From assembly GCA_964594965.1 (NCBI GenBank), contig CAZQMX010000004.1:1-46720 (forward strand): a stretch of 46,720 bases of DNA, read 5' to 3'. The number at the start of each line of letters is the position of its first letter. Position 1 is the first letter of the stretch. The notes beneath the pieces were generated by a model. That model was not told the DNA's origin. It saw only the letters and a list, made by a program, of their open reading frames with translations, and did no database searches. This document shows positions 28,058 through 35,530 of the stretch, in pieces. The position numbers and the translations under genes were made by a program. Source of the DNA: CAZQMX01 sp964594965. Its GTDB lineage: Bacteria; Patescibacteriota; Minisyncoccia; Portnoybacterales; UBA2143.

Positions 28058-29140
28058 TTATCTAAGGATTTCTATTCCGGGTAATTTCTTGCCACTCAAA
28101 AATTCAAGCATTGCTCCCCCTCCGGTAGAAACATGGTTAATCTTATCCAAGAGACCAAGGTTTTCTAAAAGAACAATGGTATCACCTCCGCCAACCAAAG
28201 AAAAGCCTTCTGATTCAACTATTGCCCTGGTTATTTCCTCGCTACCTGATTGAAACTGTTTTTTTTCAAAAAGCCCCATTGGGCCGTTAAAGATAATTGT
28301 CTTGGCTGAAGAGATGATTTCCTTAAATTCCTTGATTGTTTTTTCTCCAATATCTAAAATCATTTGCTCTGATTCAACCCAATCAACTGGCAAATGAATT
28401 TTAGGATTACTCATGATTTCCTTGGCCTCTCCCAGCATTCCATCTTCAACAACTGATTTTTTAACATCAATGCCTTTGGCTTTTAAAACCGTGTTAGCCA
28501 GAGCGCCGCCTAAAAGAATATGGTCAGCCTTATTCAAAAAACTCTTAATCACTTTAATCTTGGTTGAAATCTTGGCTCCGCCAATAACAACAACTAAAGG
28601 ATGCTCTGATTGCTCTAAAACTTTGGAAAGGGCCTTTATTTCCTTTTCTAAAAGTAAACCTGCGCAGTTGGGTAAAAGATTAGGCAGGCCGACTATTGAA
28701 GCATGGGAACGGTGAGAAACCCCAAAAGCATTATTAACATAAATTTCTCCTAATCCGGATAATTCTTTGGCAAATTGAGTGCTGTTTTCTTCTTCACCGG
28801 GATTAAAACGGAGGTTTTCCAGAAGAATAATCTCATCTTTCATTTCTTTGACTTCATACCCATCCACTTTCTTAACCGGCTGGTTAAACAATTCTTCAAG
28901 GCGTTTAGCGATTGGATCTGTTTTTAATTCTTTGACAAATTTGCCATTAGGCCGACCTAAATGAGTCATTAAAATTATCCTTGCCTTTTTATCGAGTAAA
29001 TATTTAATTGTCGGCAAACTGGCTTTAAGGCGCCAATCTTCTTTTCCATCAACTTCTCCGTCATCGCCAAGAGAGACATTAAAATCAGCCCTCAAGAGGA
29101 CCTTTTTGTTTTCAAAATCAAAACCTGAAAGAGATTTCAT
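28058..29140 (-). CDS. pgk: Phosphoglycerate kinase
   Basis: Pgk makes ATP from 1,3-bisphosphoglycerate in glycolysis. The 360-residue protein has the N-domain motif VLLRADFNVSLGDDGEV, MTHLGRPNG, AFGVSHRSHAS, VVVIGGAKISTKI, and the nucleotide motif SLVGGGDTIVLLEN near the end. It is about 30 residues shorter than most bacterial enzymes, mainly in loops. tpiA lies directly upstream, separated only by a 140-nt palindrome. No SD is present; the ATG directly follows the palindrome arm. Confidence 0.97.
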   Translation of the reverse strand: MKSLSGFDFENKKVLLRADFNVSLGDDGEVDGKEDWRLKASLPTIKYLLDKKARIILMTHLGRPNGKFVKELKTDPIAKRLEELFNQPVKKVDGYEVKEMKDEIILLENLRFNPGEEENSTQFAKELSGLGEIYVNNAFGVSHRSHASIVGLPNLLPNCAGLLLEKEIKALSKVLEQSEHPLVVVIGGAKISTKIKVIKSFLNKADHILLGGALANTVLKAKGIDVKKSVVEDGMLGEAKEIMSNPKIHLPVDWVESEQMILDIGEKTIKEFKEIISSAKTIIFNGPMGLFEKKQFQSGSEEITRAIVESEGFSLVGGGDTIVLLENLGLLDKINHVSTGGGAMLEFLSGKKLPGIEILR

Positions 29141-29280
29141 CCCGGTAGTGAAACTTTGATTTTAATAAAGTTATTCAATCAAAGTTTTATTTAATAATAT
29201 ACAAACCAATATTTATTCTTATTTGCCCGGTATTTTTACCCCCGCAGTATTGCGGGGTGTATCAAAGTTCTACTACCGGG
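29141..29280. repeat. Long inverted-repeat element between tpiA and pgk (family D copy 2)
   Basis: Arms CCCGGTAGTGAAACTTTGAT (29141-29160) and ATCAAAGTTCTACTACCGGG (29261-29280) enclose 100 nt that include a CCCCGCAGTATTGCGGGG hairpin. The element exactly fills the space between the pgk start codon (29138-29140) and the tpiA stop codon (29281-29283). Confidence 0.9.
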
Positions 29281-30039
29281 TCATGAGATACTTCCAATAA
29301 TTTTAATAAACTCGCTCGCATTAAGAGATGCTCCGCCGACTAAAAGGCCTTCCATGCCGGCGCTTTTAATGTATTCAACCGCATTTTTGCTATCAACGCT
29401 GCCGCCGTAAATTACCCTGACTTTTTCAGCTGCAGCCCGGTCATAGAGTTTAGTTAAAATCTTGCGAATGAACAACCTGGCTTTCATGGCATCATCCGGC
29501 GAACAGGGATTGTCTGTCCCAATTGCCCAAACCGGTTCATAGGCAATAACAATATCCCTTAATCTTTCAGCCGGAAGATCAATTAAATCTTTTTCAAGTT
29601 GCTCGCCAACAATCAAACTCATTTCATTAACCGGCCTTCCTTCATGATTAAAACTATCCCGGGCTTCTTCGCCCAGACAGAGAATTGGTTTTAATCTGGC
29701 ATTCAGGGCTGCCTTTAATTTCTTGTTAACAATCTGATCAGTTTCGTTAAAATATTTTCTCCTTTCCGAATGGCCAATAACAACGTATTGGCAACCCAAA
29801 TCTTTAAGTATTAAAGGAGAAACTTCGCCGGTATATGCCCCTTTGTTTTCCCAAAAGCAATCCTGTCCGCCTGAAATGAATTTTTCCCTAATTAGGTTTA
29901 AATAGGGAAAGGGCGGACAAATTACCGTTTCAATTTCTTTTTTTCTCTTAATTTCTCTAAACGAATCCAAAAGCCGTTCAACTTCTTTTTGAGAAGAAGG
30001 ATTACACTTCCAATTTGCTATTATCAATGGTTTAGACAT
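29281..30039 (-). CDS. tpiA: Triosephosphate isomerase
   Basis: TpiA interconverts dihydroxyacetone phosphate and glyceraldehyde-3-phosphate. The start at 30039 gives MSKPLIIANWKCNPSSQKEV; an ATG three codons earlier is also possible. Catalytic residues are in ANWKCN (Asn, Lys), VVIGHSERRKYF (His), AYEPVWAIGTD (Glu) and the phosphate-binding VIYGGSVDSKN. Length is normal. The 5' region (30052-30140) contains two AT-rich hairpins, including CGAAATTAT with ATAATTTCG. Confidence 0.97.
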   Translation of the reverse strand: MSKPLIIANWKCNPSSQKEVERLLDSFREIKRKKEIETVICPPFPYLNLIREKFISGGQDCFWENKGAYTGEVSPLILKDLGCQYVVIGHSERRKYFNETDQIVNKKLKAALNARLKPILCLGEEARDSFNHEGRPVNEMSLIVGEQLEKDLIDLPAERLRDIVIAYEPVWAIGTDNPCSPDDAMKARLFIRKILTKLYDRAAAEKVRVIYGGSVDSKNAVEYIKSAGMEGLLVGGASLNASEFIKIIGSIS

Positions 30040-30051
30040 AAAATTCATTTT

Positions 30052-30140
30052 CTGCCGAAATTATTCAAATCTATGATTTGATTATAATTTCGAGCATCCT
30101 CGAAAATTTATCAAAGATAAATTCTTCGGGACAATTAGCA
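30052..30140. repeat. Twin hairpins between dedA and tpiA
   Basis: The first hairpin pairs CGAAATTAT with ATAATTTCG around CAAATC-TAT-GATTTG. The second pairs CGAAAATTTATC with GATAAATTCTTCG. The same CAAATC-TAT-GATTTG core is present in the 16S leader (380-419). Confidence 0.65.
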
Positions 30141-30155
30141 ACAATTAATGTTTTT

Positions 30156-30785
30156 TTATCCATATTTTTTGTTCTGATGAAAGTGTCTCCAAATCCACCA
30201 AATAATACCAACAACAATTAAAATTGCGATTGGCCACTGGAATTTCCTGAAATACGTTTCTAAATGCTCCCAGTTTTCTCCCATAATTACTCCGGCATAA
30301 GTCAAGGCGAAAGACCAGGGCAGACAACCAAGAAAAGTGTAAAAAGAGAATTTCTTGAAATCCATTTTGGCAATACCAGCCGGAAGGGAAATGAATGTCC
30401 TGATAATCGGCAGAAGACGGGAAAAAAAGACAGTCCCCTGACCATATTTTCCAAACCAGCGATCAGCTATTTCCAAATCATGATGGGAAAGGAAAATGTA
30501 TTTGCCATATTTCTCTATCAAAGGCCGACCGCCGACATAGCCAACCCAGTAAGCCAGCCAGGAACCGAAAAGATTTCCAACTGTCCCCCATAAAACAACT
30601 AGCCAGAAATCAAATCTTCCCTGATGAACCAGAAATCCGGAAAAAGGCATTATCACCTCCGAAGGAATCGGAATACAAGCACTTTCCAGACCCATTAAGA
30701 GAGTAACGCCGAAATAGCCGGTTGAAGAAATTGTCTCAATAACAAAAGAAGCAAGTAGTGCCAAAAGAGTTTCCATAAAATCCAA
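30156..30785 (-). CDS. DedA/SNARE-associated (VTT-domain) membrane protein
   Basis: DedA family proteins are polytopic membrane proteins linked to undecaprenyl phosphate or phospholipid flipping. The 209-residue protein has the family motif ESACIPIPSEVIMPFSGFLV, a central WGTVGNLFGSWLAYWVGYVGGRP segment (part: GNLFGSWLAYWVGYVGGRP), and FFSRLLPIIRTFISLPAGIA with the conserved arginines. Four to five TM segments are visible, ending in a short basic tail. Recycling of the polyprenyl carrier would support the many lipid-linked glycosylation genes here (inference). Confidence 0.93.
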   Translation of the reverse strand: MDFMETLLALLASFVIETISSTGYFGVTLLMGLESACIPIPSEVIMPFSGFLVHQGRFDFWLVVLWGTVGNLFGSWLAYWVGYVGGRPLIEKYGKYIFLSHHDLEIADRWFGKYGQGTVFFSRLLPIIRTFISLPAGIAKMDFKKFSFYTFLGCLPWSFALTYAGVIMGENWEHLETYFRKFQWPIAILIVVGIIWWIWRHFHQNKKYG

Positions 30786-30907
30786 ATGTCAAAATCCAAA
30801 TGTCAATTCAAATCCTAAATCCAAATGACTAAATCAAATTAATTATTTTTGATATTTGACATTTAATCATTTGACATTGATTTGAAATTTGAGCTTTGAA
30901 CTTTGAA
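30776..30907. repeat. AT-rich microrepeat hairpin between galT and dedA
   Basis: Tandem words of the type AAATCCAAATGTC face AATTTGAGCTTTGAACTTTG and GACATTTAATCATTTGACATT on the other side, folding into one long imperfect hairpin that fills the gap. Confidence 0.7.
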
Positions 30908-30908
30908 A

Positions 30909-31901
30909 TTATTCTTTTAAGAATGCTGCTGCTTTTTCAGGTTCAATCGTAGAAATCTCCATACCGGCTCCTAATTCAAAACCAGCCATAATTGATGTCT
31001 TGGGCAGGATATTCAAATGCCAGTGATAATTGTCATGTCCCTGGCCATCCCCCGGCGCAGTGTGGAAATAGAAATTGTAGGCCGGGTCTTTTAATTTAGT
31101 ATGGATTCTATTAAGAGCTACTCGAAAAGCATCAGCAAAAAGTTCTTTTTCCTTTTCTGTCATTTTTTCAAAATAGGGTTGGTGTTTTTTTGGATAAACC
31201 CTGACTTCAAATGAAACCTGCGGAGCAAAGGGAGAAAGAACAACAAATTCATCATTCTGGTAAATTATTCTTCTCTCATCCTTAATATCCCATTCAATCA
31301 TAGTGCAGTAAACACATTTTTTATGCTTTTGGTAATAATTATCAGCGCCGTCTAAACTACTGCGCAAATCCGGGTCAAGAACCGGAATGGCGATTAATTG
31401 GGAATGAGGATGAGCAATTGAAGCCCCGGCTTCTTTGCCATGATTATGAAAAATTGAAACGTATTTAATAAATTCCTTATCAATTAAATCTAAATACCTT
31501 TTTTGATACAAATCAATGACTAATTTAATTTCCTGATTTGTCATTTGAGCCATTTGTCTTTTGTGGTCAGCGGTAATAATGACTTCGTGAAAACCAATTC
31601 CATCCATTCTTCTATTCGGTCCTTCTTCATTTTCATTCAAAGAATCTCCTTTTGAAAGAGCCGGAAAATCATTTGGAATGGATAAAACAAACCAGGAGCC
31701 ATCTGGTTTGTTTAGCGTCAGAACTGATTTATCCAGAATCTTTGGCTGGCAAAAAGGACACTTCTCAGGAGAAAGATCATCCTTTATTCTTTCCTCCTCG
31801 GCAAAGGTTTCCGGCCGTCTCGCTCGGCCAGTGGCAATAACGACCCAGTCATTGGAGACCAGATCAAGCCGTAATTCTGATGGAATTTTATCCTTAATCA
31901 T
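30909..31901 (-). CDS. galT: Galactose-1-phosphate uridylyltransferase (GalT family)
   Basis: GalT exchanges UMP between UDP-glucose and galactose-1-phosphate, supplying UDP-sugars. The 330-residue HIT-superfamily protein has the zinc-site CPFCQPK region, GKEAGASIAHPHSQLIAIPV with the catalytic HPH, a second CVYC zinc pair, and the C-terminal YHWHLNILPK. Length is normal. The start overlaps the end of the GT2 gene by 8 nt, so UDP-sugar supply and glycosyl transfer are translationally linked. Confidence 0.93.
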   Translation of the reverse strand: MIKDKIPSELRLDLVSNDWVVIATGRARRPETFAEEERIKDDLSPEKCPFCQPKILDKSVLTLNKPDGSWFVLSIPNDFPALSKGDSLNENEEGPNRRMDGIGFHEVIITADHKRQMAQMTNQEIKLVIDLYQKRYLDLIDKEFIKYVSIFHNHGKEAGASIAHPHSQLIAIPVLDPDLRSSLDGADNYYQKHKKCVYCTMIEWDIKDERRIIYQNDEFVVLSPFAPQVSFEVRVYPKKHQPYFEKMTEKEKELFADAFRVALNRIHTKLKDPAYNFYFHTAPGDGQGHDNYHWHLNILPKTSIMAGFELGAGMEISTIEPEKAAAFLKE

Positions 31902-32628
31902 ATTTTCCCCTAATTAAATTCCATTTAATCTTAAACAATTCTCTGAAAGTATTCAAATACCCTTTTAAATTAACTGTGCTGTCAGGAGAATTTATCCAAT
32001 TAACCGGAATTATTCCAATCTTGTATCCTAACTTCTTGGCTAAAGCCAAGGCCTCAATATCAAAACCCCAGCGGTCAATTTTAAGCCGGGAAAAAATATC
32101 CTCGGTTGCCTTCTGGCTAAAGGCCTTGAATCCGCACTGGGTATCCCAGATTCCCGGTACTGCCACTAATTGAATTAAAAGATTCCCCAAATTGCCTAAT
32201 TGCCTTTTAAGAAATGACTGGGGAACGGTTTGTTTCGCTCCTTGAGCATCCTTCTTATCCCGGGAGCCAATAACAACCTGGTGACCCTGTTCAAAAAGGG
32301 GCATCATTTTCTCAAAATGCTCTATGGTTGTGGCATTATCAGCGTCCATGAAAAGACGAATTTCTCCCTTGGCTTCAAGCATCCCCTGCTTAACAACCCA
32401 ACCTTTGCCGTGATTCTTCTCATTATCAATCAATCTTAAGTTCTTAATTAATTCAGAGAATTTGCTTACTACCTCAGCGGTATTATCCGGCGAACCATCA
32501 TTAACAACAACAATCTCATAACTATACTTCTGCTCACTTAAATACTGGTCAATGTCTAATAGGGTCTTGGTAATTCTTTTTTCCTCCCGATAAGCCGGGA
32601 TAACAACGGATAAATATATTTTTTCCAT
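31894..32628 (-). CDS. GT2 glycosyltransferase (dolichyl-phosphate-glucose/mannose synthase-like)
   Basis: A 244-residue inverting GT-A enzyme. It starts MEKIYLSVVIPAYREEKRIT, and has VVVNDGSPDNTAEVV, the metal motif LFMDADNATT, and WDTQCGFKAFSQKATEDIFS, which is typical of polyprenyl-phosphate glucosyl/mannosyl transferases. It lacks a C-terminal TM segment. The gene is divergent from miaB. The likely product is a lipid-linked sugar donor for GT-C enzymes such as the one at 6436-7944. Confidence 0.93.
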   Translation of the reverse strand: MEKIYLSVVIPAYREEKRITKTLLDIDQYLSEQKYSYEIVVVNDGSPDNTAEVVSKFSELIKNLRLIDNEKNHGKGWVVKQGMLEAKGEIRLFMDADNATTIEHFEKMMPLFEQGHQVVIGSRDKKDAQGAKQTVPQSFLKRQLGNLGNLLIQLVAVPGIWDTQCGFKAFSQKATEDIFSRLKIDRWGFDIEALALAKKLGYKIGIIPVNWINSPDSTVNLKGYLNTFRELFKIKWNLIRGKYD

Positions 32629-32667
32629 ATCTTGTATTATACAACAATCTTAGATAACATACAAAGG

Positions 32668-33684
32668 ATGAAGTACCATATTATCACCTATGGTTGTCAG
32701 ATGAATAAGAGTGATTCTGAAAGATTGGCAACCAAACTGGAAAAACAAAAATACCAACCGGGTAATATTAAATCGGCGGATTTGGTTTTGATCAATGTTT
32801 GTTCTGTTCGTCAATCTGCCATTAACCGGGTTTATTCAAAAGTTGAACAGCTAAATAGCCAGAAGCCAAAGCCAAGAATAGTTTTAACCGGTTGTATTCT
32901 GGAAAAAGACAGAAAAATCCTTAAAAACCAGGTTAATCAAATCTGGCCAATTGCTGATTTCGAAGAAAAAGCCACCCCGAAAGATAACAAGTTATCAACG
33001 GGGCAAGAATGTTTTTCAGAAAAAGAAGCCTTTGTTCCGATTATGACCGGTTGTGATAATTTCTGCTCCTACTGCGCTGTTCCCTACACTCGGGGCCGAG
33101 AAAAATCAAGGCCCGCCAAAGAGATTATAGAAGAAATAAAAAATCGGAGGTCGAACCTCCGACAATGTGGTAAGATTATGTTTTTGGGCCAAAACGTCAA
33201 TTCCTACAAATCTGGCAGAACAGACTTTCCGAGACTACTTAAAAAGATTACAGAAATTCCGGGAAAATTTGAAATAAACTTTATGACTTCGCATCCAAAA
33301 GATTTTTCAGATGAATTAATCAATCTAATTTCAAAGAGTAAAAAAATCTCAAGACAAATTCATTTGCCAATTCAATCGGGCGATAATACTATTCTTAAAA
33401 AAATGAACCGGGGCTATACTGTCGGCCATTACAGGAAATTAATTAAAAAAATCAGGAAAAGAATCCCCGATGTTAAAATCTCAACTGATTTGATTGTCGG
33501 TTTTCCAACTGAAACAGAAAAACAGTTTCAAAATACGGTTAAACTGGTCAAAGAAATGGATTTTTGCCAAATTTATGTTTCTGCCTATTCTCCCCGTCCC
33601 GGCACCGCCGCCGCAAAACTCAAAGACAACATTTCTTCGAATACAAAGAAAGAGAGAAAAACAATTCTTTTAAAAATGTTTTGA
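32668..33684 (+). CDS. miaB: tRNA methylthiotransferase MiaB, C-terminally truncated
   Basis: MiaB adds the methylthio group to i6A37 of tRNA, after MiaA has prenylated it. From ATG 32668 (MKYHIITYGCQMNKSDSERL) it has the UPF0004 domain cysteines (YGCQMN, INVCSVRQSA, LTGCILEK) and the radical-SAM motif CDNFCSYCAVPYTRGRE, then LGQNVNSY, LPIQSGDN and STDLIVGFPTETE. It stops at 338 residues (KERKTILLKMF), where about 430-450 with a C-terminal TRAM RNA-binding domain is usual. A minus-strand gene and its terminator start directly after the stop. A 19-bp palindrome (33144-33162) is absorbed in frame as RRSNLR. Confidence 0.93.
   Translation: MKYHIITYGCQMNKSDSERLATKLEKQKYQPGNIKSADLVLINVCSVRQSAINRVYSKVEQLNSQKPKPRIVLTGCILEKDRKILKNQVNQIWPIADFEEKATPKDNKLSTGQECFSEKEAFVPIMTGCDNFCSYCAVPYTRGREKSRPAKEIIEEIKNRRSNLRQCGKIMFLGQNVNSYKSGRTDFPRLLKKITEIPGKFEINFMTSHPKDFSDELINLISKSKKISRQIHLPIQSGDNTILKKMNRGYTVGHYRKLIKKIRKRIPDVKISTDLIVGFPTETEKQFQNTVKLVKEMDFCQIYVSAYSPRPGTAAAKLKDNISSNTKKERKTILLKMF
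33144..33162 (+). repeat. Palindrome inside miaB
   Basis: TCGGAGG-TCGAA-CCTCCGA is translated as part of NRRSNLRQCG, between EIIEEIK and the LGQNVNSY motif. Confidence 0.7.
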
Positions 33685-33685
33685 T

Positions 33686-33737
33686 AAAAAAAAGGAAGGG
33701 TACTCTTGTCTCCGTTTTTACGAAAAAGAGTGCCCTT
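33686..33737 (-). terminator. Intrinsic terminator of the 42-aa gene
   Basis: On the minus strand AAGGGCACTCTT pairs with AAGAGTACCCTT (one wobble) and is followed by CCTTTTTTT. It starts 19 nt after the stop codon of the small gene and abuts the miaB stop codon. Confidence 0.88.
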
Positions 33738-33755
33738 CGCTTACCAAAGAGTTGC

Positions 33756-33884
33756 TTACCCTGAGTTGGTATGTCTGCCGGTAGTATCCGTCGGCGTGGT
33801 CGTTGTTGCCGGAGTTTTTACGACCGGGGTTGCTTTAGCGTCTTTGCTTTTGGTTCCCTTGGTGTTCCTGGTGATGTCGGTCAT
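33756..33884 (-). CDS. Small Thr/Lys-rich protein, 42 aa
   Basis: ATG 33884 to TAA 33756 encodes 42 residues beginning MTDITRNTKGTKSKDAKATP and containing a Thr-rich run (PATTTTPTDTTG). It is basic and very likely disordered, with no TM. The case for a real gene is strong: SD TAAGGAGG 6-7 nt before the ATG, a near-consensus promoter (33968-33996) and an intrinsic terminator. It lies antisense between miaB and miaA. The function is unknown. Confidence 0.75.
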   Translation of the reverse strand: MTDITRNTKGTKSKDAKATPVVKTPATTTTPTDTTGRHTNSG

Positions 33885-33967
33885 GGTTTTGCCCTCCTTA
33901 TCTAAGGGTTGTTTTCTGGCGAAAATTCGCCAAACTTAAGAGAACTGTTAAACACTCCTTGGGTTCC

Positions 33968-33996
33968 AGATTATCATCCCAGAAAAAATATGTCAA
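33968..33996 (-). promoter_or_regulatory. Promoter of the 42-aa gene
   Basis: Minus strand TTGACA (33996-33991), 17-nt spacer, TAATCT (33973-33968). The -35 overlaps the start codon of miaA on the other strand. Confidence 0.75.
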
Positions 33997-34937
33997 CGAA
34001 ACTTATCCACAATCCCGAATCATCCGCCTTGAGCGGAATTAACGGGACAAGTAAATTAATTGTTATTCTCGGACCGACTGCCTCGGGCAAGTCATCTTTG
34101 GCTGTCAAATTAGCCAAAGAATTTAACGGTGAAATCATTTCCGCCGATTCAAGACAGATTTATAAGGAAATGAACATTGGCACAGCTAAAATTACAAAAA
34201 AAGAAATGGACGGTATTCCCCATTATTTAATAGATATTGTTAAGCCCAATCAGGATTTTACCCTGGCTCAATACAAGAAAAAAACAATCAGGATTATTAA
34301 AGATATTCAAAGAAGAAGAAAACTTCCCTTTTTGGTCGGCGGCACTGGATTATACATCCAGTCAATTGTTGATAATCTGGAAATTCCTCAGGTCAAACCC
34401 AATAGAAAACTGAGGGAAAAACTGGAAAAGAAAAATACAAGTGATTTATTCAAACAATTAAAAAAACTGGACCCGGATATTATTAAAATAGTTGATGGGA
34501 GTAATAAGAGGAGGATTATTCGAGCTCTTGAGGTTTGTCTTTTGACTAAAAAGCCATTTTCAAAACAAAGAAAAAAAGGCCAATCTTTGTTTGATATTTT
34601 ACAGATTGGTCTCGAAGTTGAAAAAGATGAATTAGAAAAGAGAATAGAGAAAAGAGCAGAACAAATGATAAGGGAAGGCCTGGTTGAAGAAGTCAAGAAA
34701 CTTCTTAAAAATTACAACCCTGACCTTCCTTGTTTCAGTGGCATTGGCTATCAAGAGATAATTCTCTATTTTAAAGGAGAATTATCTCTTGAAAAAGCTA
34801 AAGAACTAATTTCTCTTCATACCCGCCAATACGCCCGCCGGCAAATGACCTGGTTCCGACGCGACAAGCGCATCCATTGGGTAAGAAGACATTCGGAAGC
34901 TAAAGGATTAATAAAGGGGTTTCTGAATAATTTTTAG
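33990..34937 (+). CDS. miaA: tRNA dimethylallyltransferase MiaA
   Basis: MiaA adds dimethylallyl to A37 of tRNAs reading UNN codons, giving the substrate of MiaB. From ATG 33990 the protein has 315 residues. The P-loop is ILGPTASGKSSLAVKLA, followed by EIISADSRQIYKEMNIGTAK, PHYLIDIVKP, FLVGGTGLYIQSI and the C-terminal TRQYARRQMTWFRRD. The first 20 residues before KLIVILG are unusual because a palindrome (34013-34047) is translated as NPESSALSGINGT; normal MiaA starts only a few residues before the P-loop. The 3' end overlaps a convergent gene by 38 bp. Confidence 0.95.
   Translation: MSTKLIHNPESSALSGINGTSKLIVILGPTASGKSSLAVKLAKEFNGEIISADSRQIYKEMNIGTAKITKKEMDGIPHYLIDIVKPNQDFTLAQYKKKTIRIIKDIQRRRKLPFLVGGTGLYIQSIVDNLEIPQVKPNRKLREKLEKKNTSDLFKQLKKLDPDIIKIVDGSNKRRIIRALEVCLLTKKPFSKQRKKGQSLFDILQIGLEVEKDELEKRIEKRAEQMIREGLVEEVKKLLKNYNPDLPCFSGIGYQEIILYFKGELSLEKAKELISLHTRQYARRQMTWFRRDKRIHWVRRHSEAKGLIKGFLNNF
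34013..34047 (+). repeat. Palindrome in the 5' end of miaA
   Basis: TCCCG-AATCA-TCCGC-CTTGA-GCGGA-ATTAA-CGGGA is a nested two-stem palindrome with equal 5-nt spacers, translated at the MiaA N-terminus. Confidence 0.75.
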
Positions 34938-35400
34938 GAGAGGGAAAATCTTTGCCGCTTGCCAAAAACCGCCTAGGTAAAATGAAACCAAGAAGGCAAT
35001 CCACGCAGGATTGGGACCAATCACTGGTTTTGTAGCAATTTACTCCACCCTTACCGCAACAACAACATATCCTACTGCTCGAAAGAAGATACTTCTCAAG
35101 ATTTGGCAAAAAACATCTCAGGCTTTCAAAGTCAAAAATCTTACAACTCTGACTAAGAGAGGCACAATCCTCAGATAAGGGGCATTTTATGGTATCAAAC
35201 GACTCCAGGCCGAGACAACTAGCACACCAGAAAACTTCTTTAATCTGACAACACGCTCTTAATTTGAGACAACTTGAACAATAAAACGTAGTCATAAGAA
35301 AAATAGATAGACAGTCTTCCAAGTTTTCAAGGGTACAACCTTTTCTTCTTCGCGTTGGGCAAAACTCTATCACGGGACACAGGCTATCTGATTTAAGCAT
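34900..35400 (-). CDS. Cysteine-rich hypothetical protein, 166 aa
   Basis: No family is recognised. About 21 of 166 residues are cysteine, many as CxxC pairs: FYCSSCLKLRACC, WCASCLGL, RICCCCGKGGVNC and CVDCLLG. That pattern suggests several zinc or Fe-S sites. No signal peptide or clear TM is visible. It has an SD-like AGAGGAAAA before the ATG and an AT-rich TTAACAAAATATAT box just upstream that recurs before the dCMP deaminase gene. It is convergent with miaA and overlaps its last 38 bp. Non-random Cys spacing makes chance unlikely, but there is no homology support. Confidence 0.6.
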   Translation of the reverse strand: MLKSDSLCPVIEFCPTRRRKGCTLENLEDCLSIFLMTTFYCSSCLKLRACCQIKEVFWCASCLGLESFDTIKCPLSEDCASLSQSCKIFDFESLRCFLPNLEKYLLSSSRICCCCGKGGVNCYKTSDWSQSCVDCLLGFILPRRFLASGKDFPSPKNYSETPLLIL

Positions 35401-35440
35401 GGCTTTTTCCTCTTATATATTTTGTTAAAAAACAGGTTAA

Positions 35441-35475
35441 ACCCCGCCGAGCGAGGTTCACCCCGCCTGGCGGGG
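35441..35475. repeat. GC-rich palindromes beside the gatB terminator
   Basis: ACCCCGCC-GAGC-GAGGTTCACCCCGCC-TGGCGGGGT contains a CCCCGCC-T-GGCGGGG hairpin. It lies between the Cys-rich gene and the terminator at 35476-35504. Confidence 0.6.
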
Positions 35476-35504
35476 TAAAAAAAATAGCCCCTCAGGGCTT
35501 TTTA
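35476..35504 (-). terminator. Intrinsic terminator downstream of gatB
   Basis: AGCCCTGAGGGGCT hairpin on the minus strand followed by ATTTTTTTT. Confidence 0.85.
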
Positions 35505-35530
35505 CTTTTTAAAAGAAATATTCATTGTTC

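Noticed and set aside
32632..32667. Upstream start of miaB adding 12 residues
   Set aside because: MiaB homologues begin right before the first YGCQMN motif, and AAAGGATG supports the ATG at 32668.
34388..34696. 102-aa minus-strand frame inside miaA
   Set aside because: Shadow of conserved miaA codons with no expression signals.
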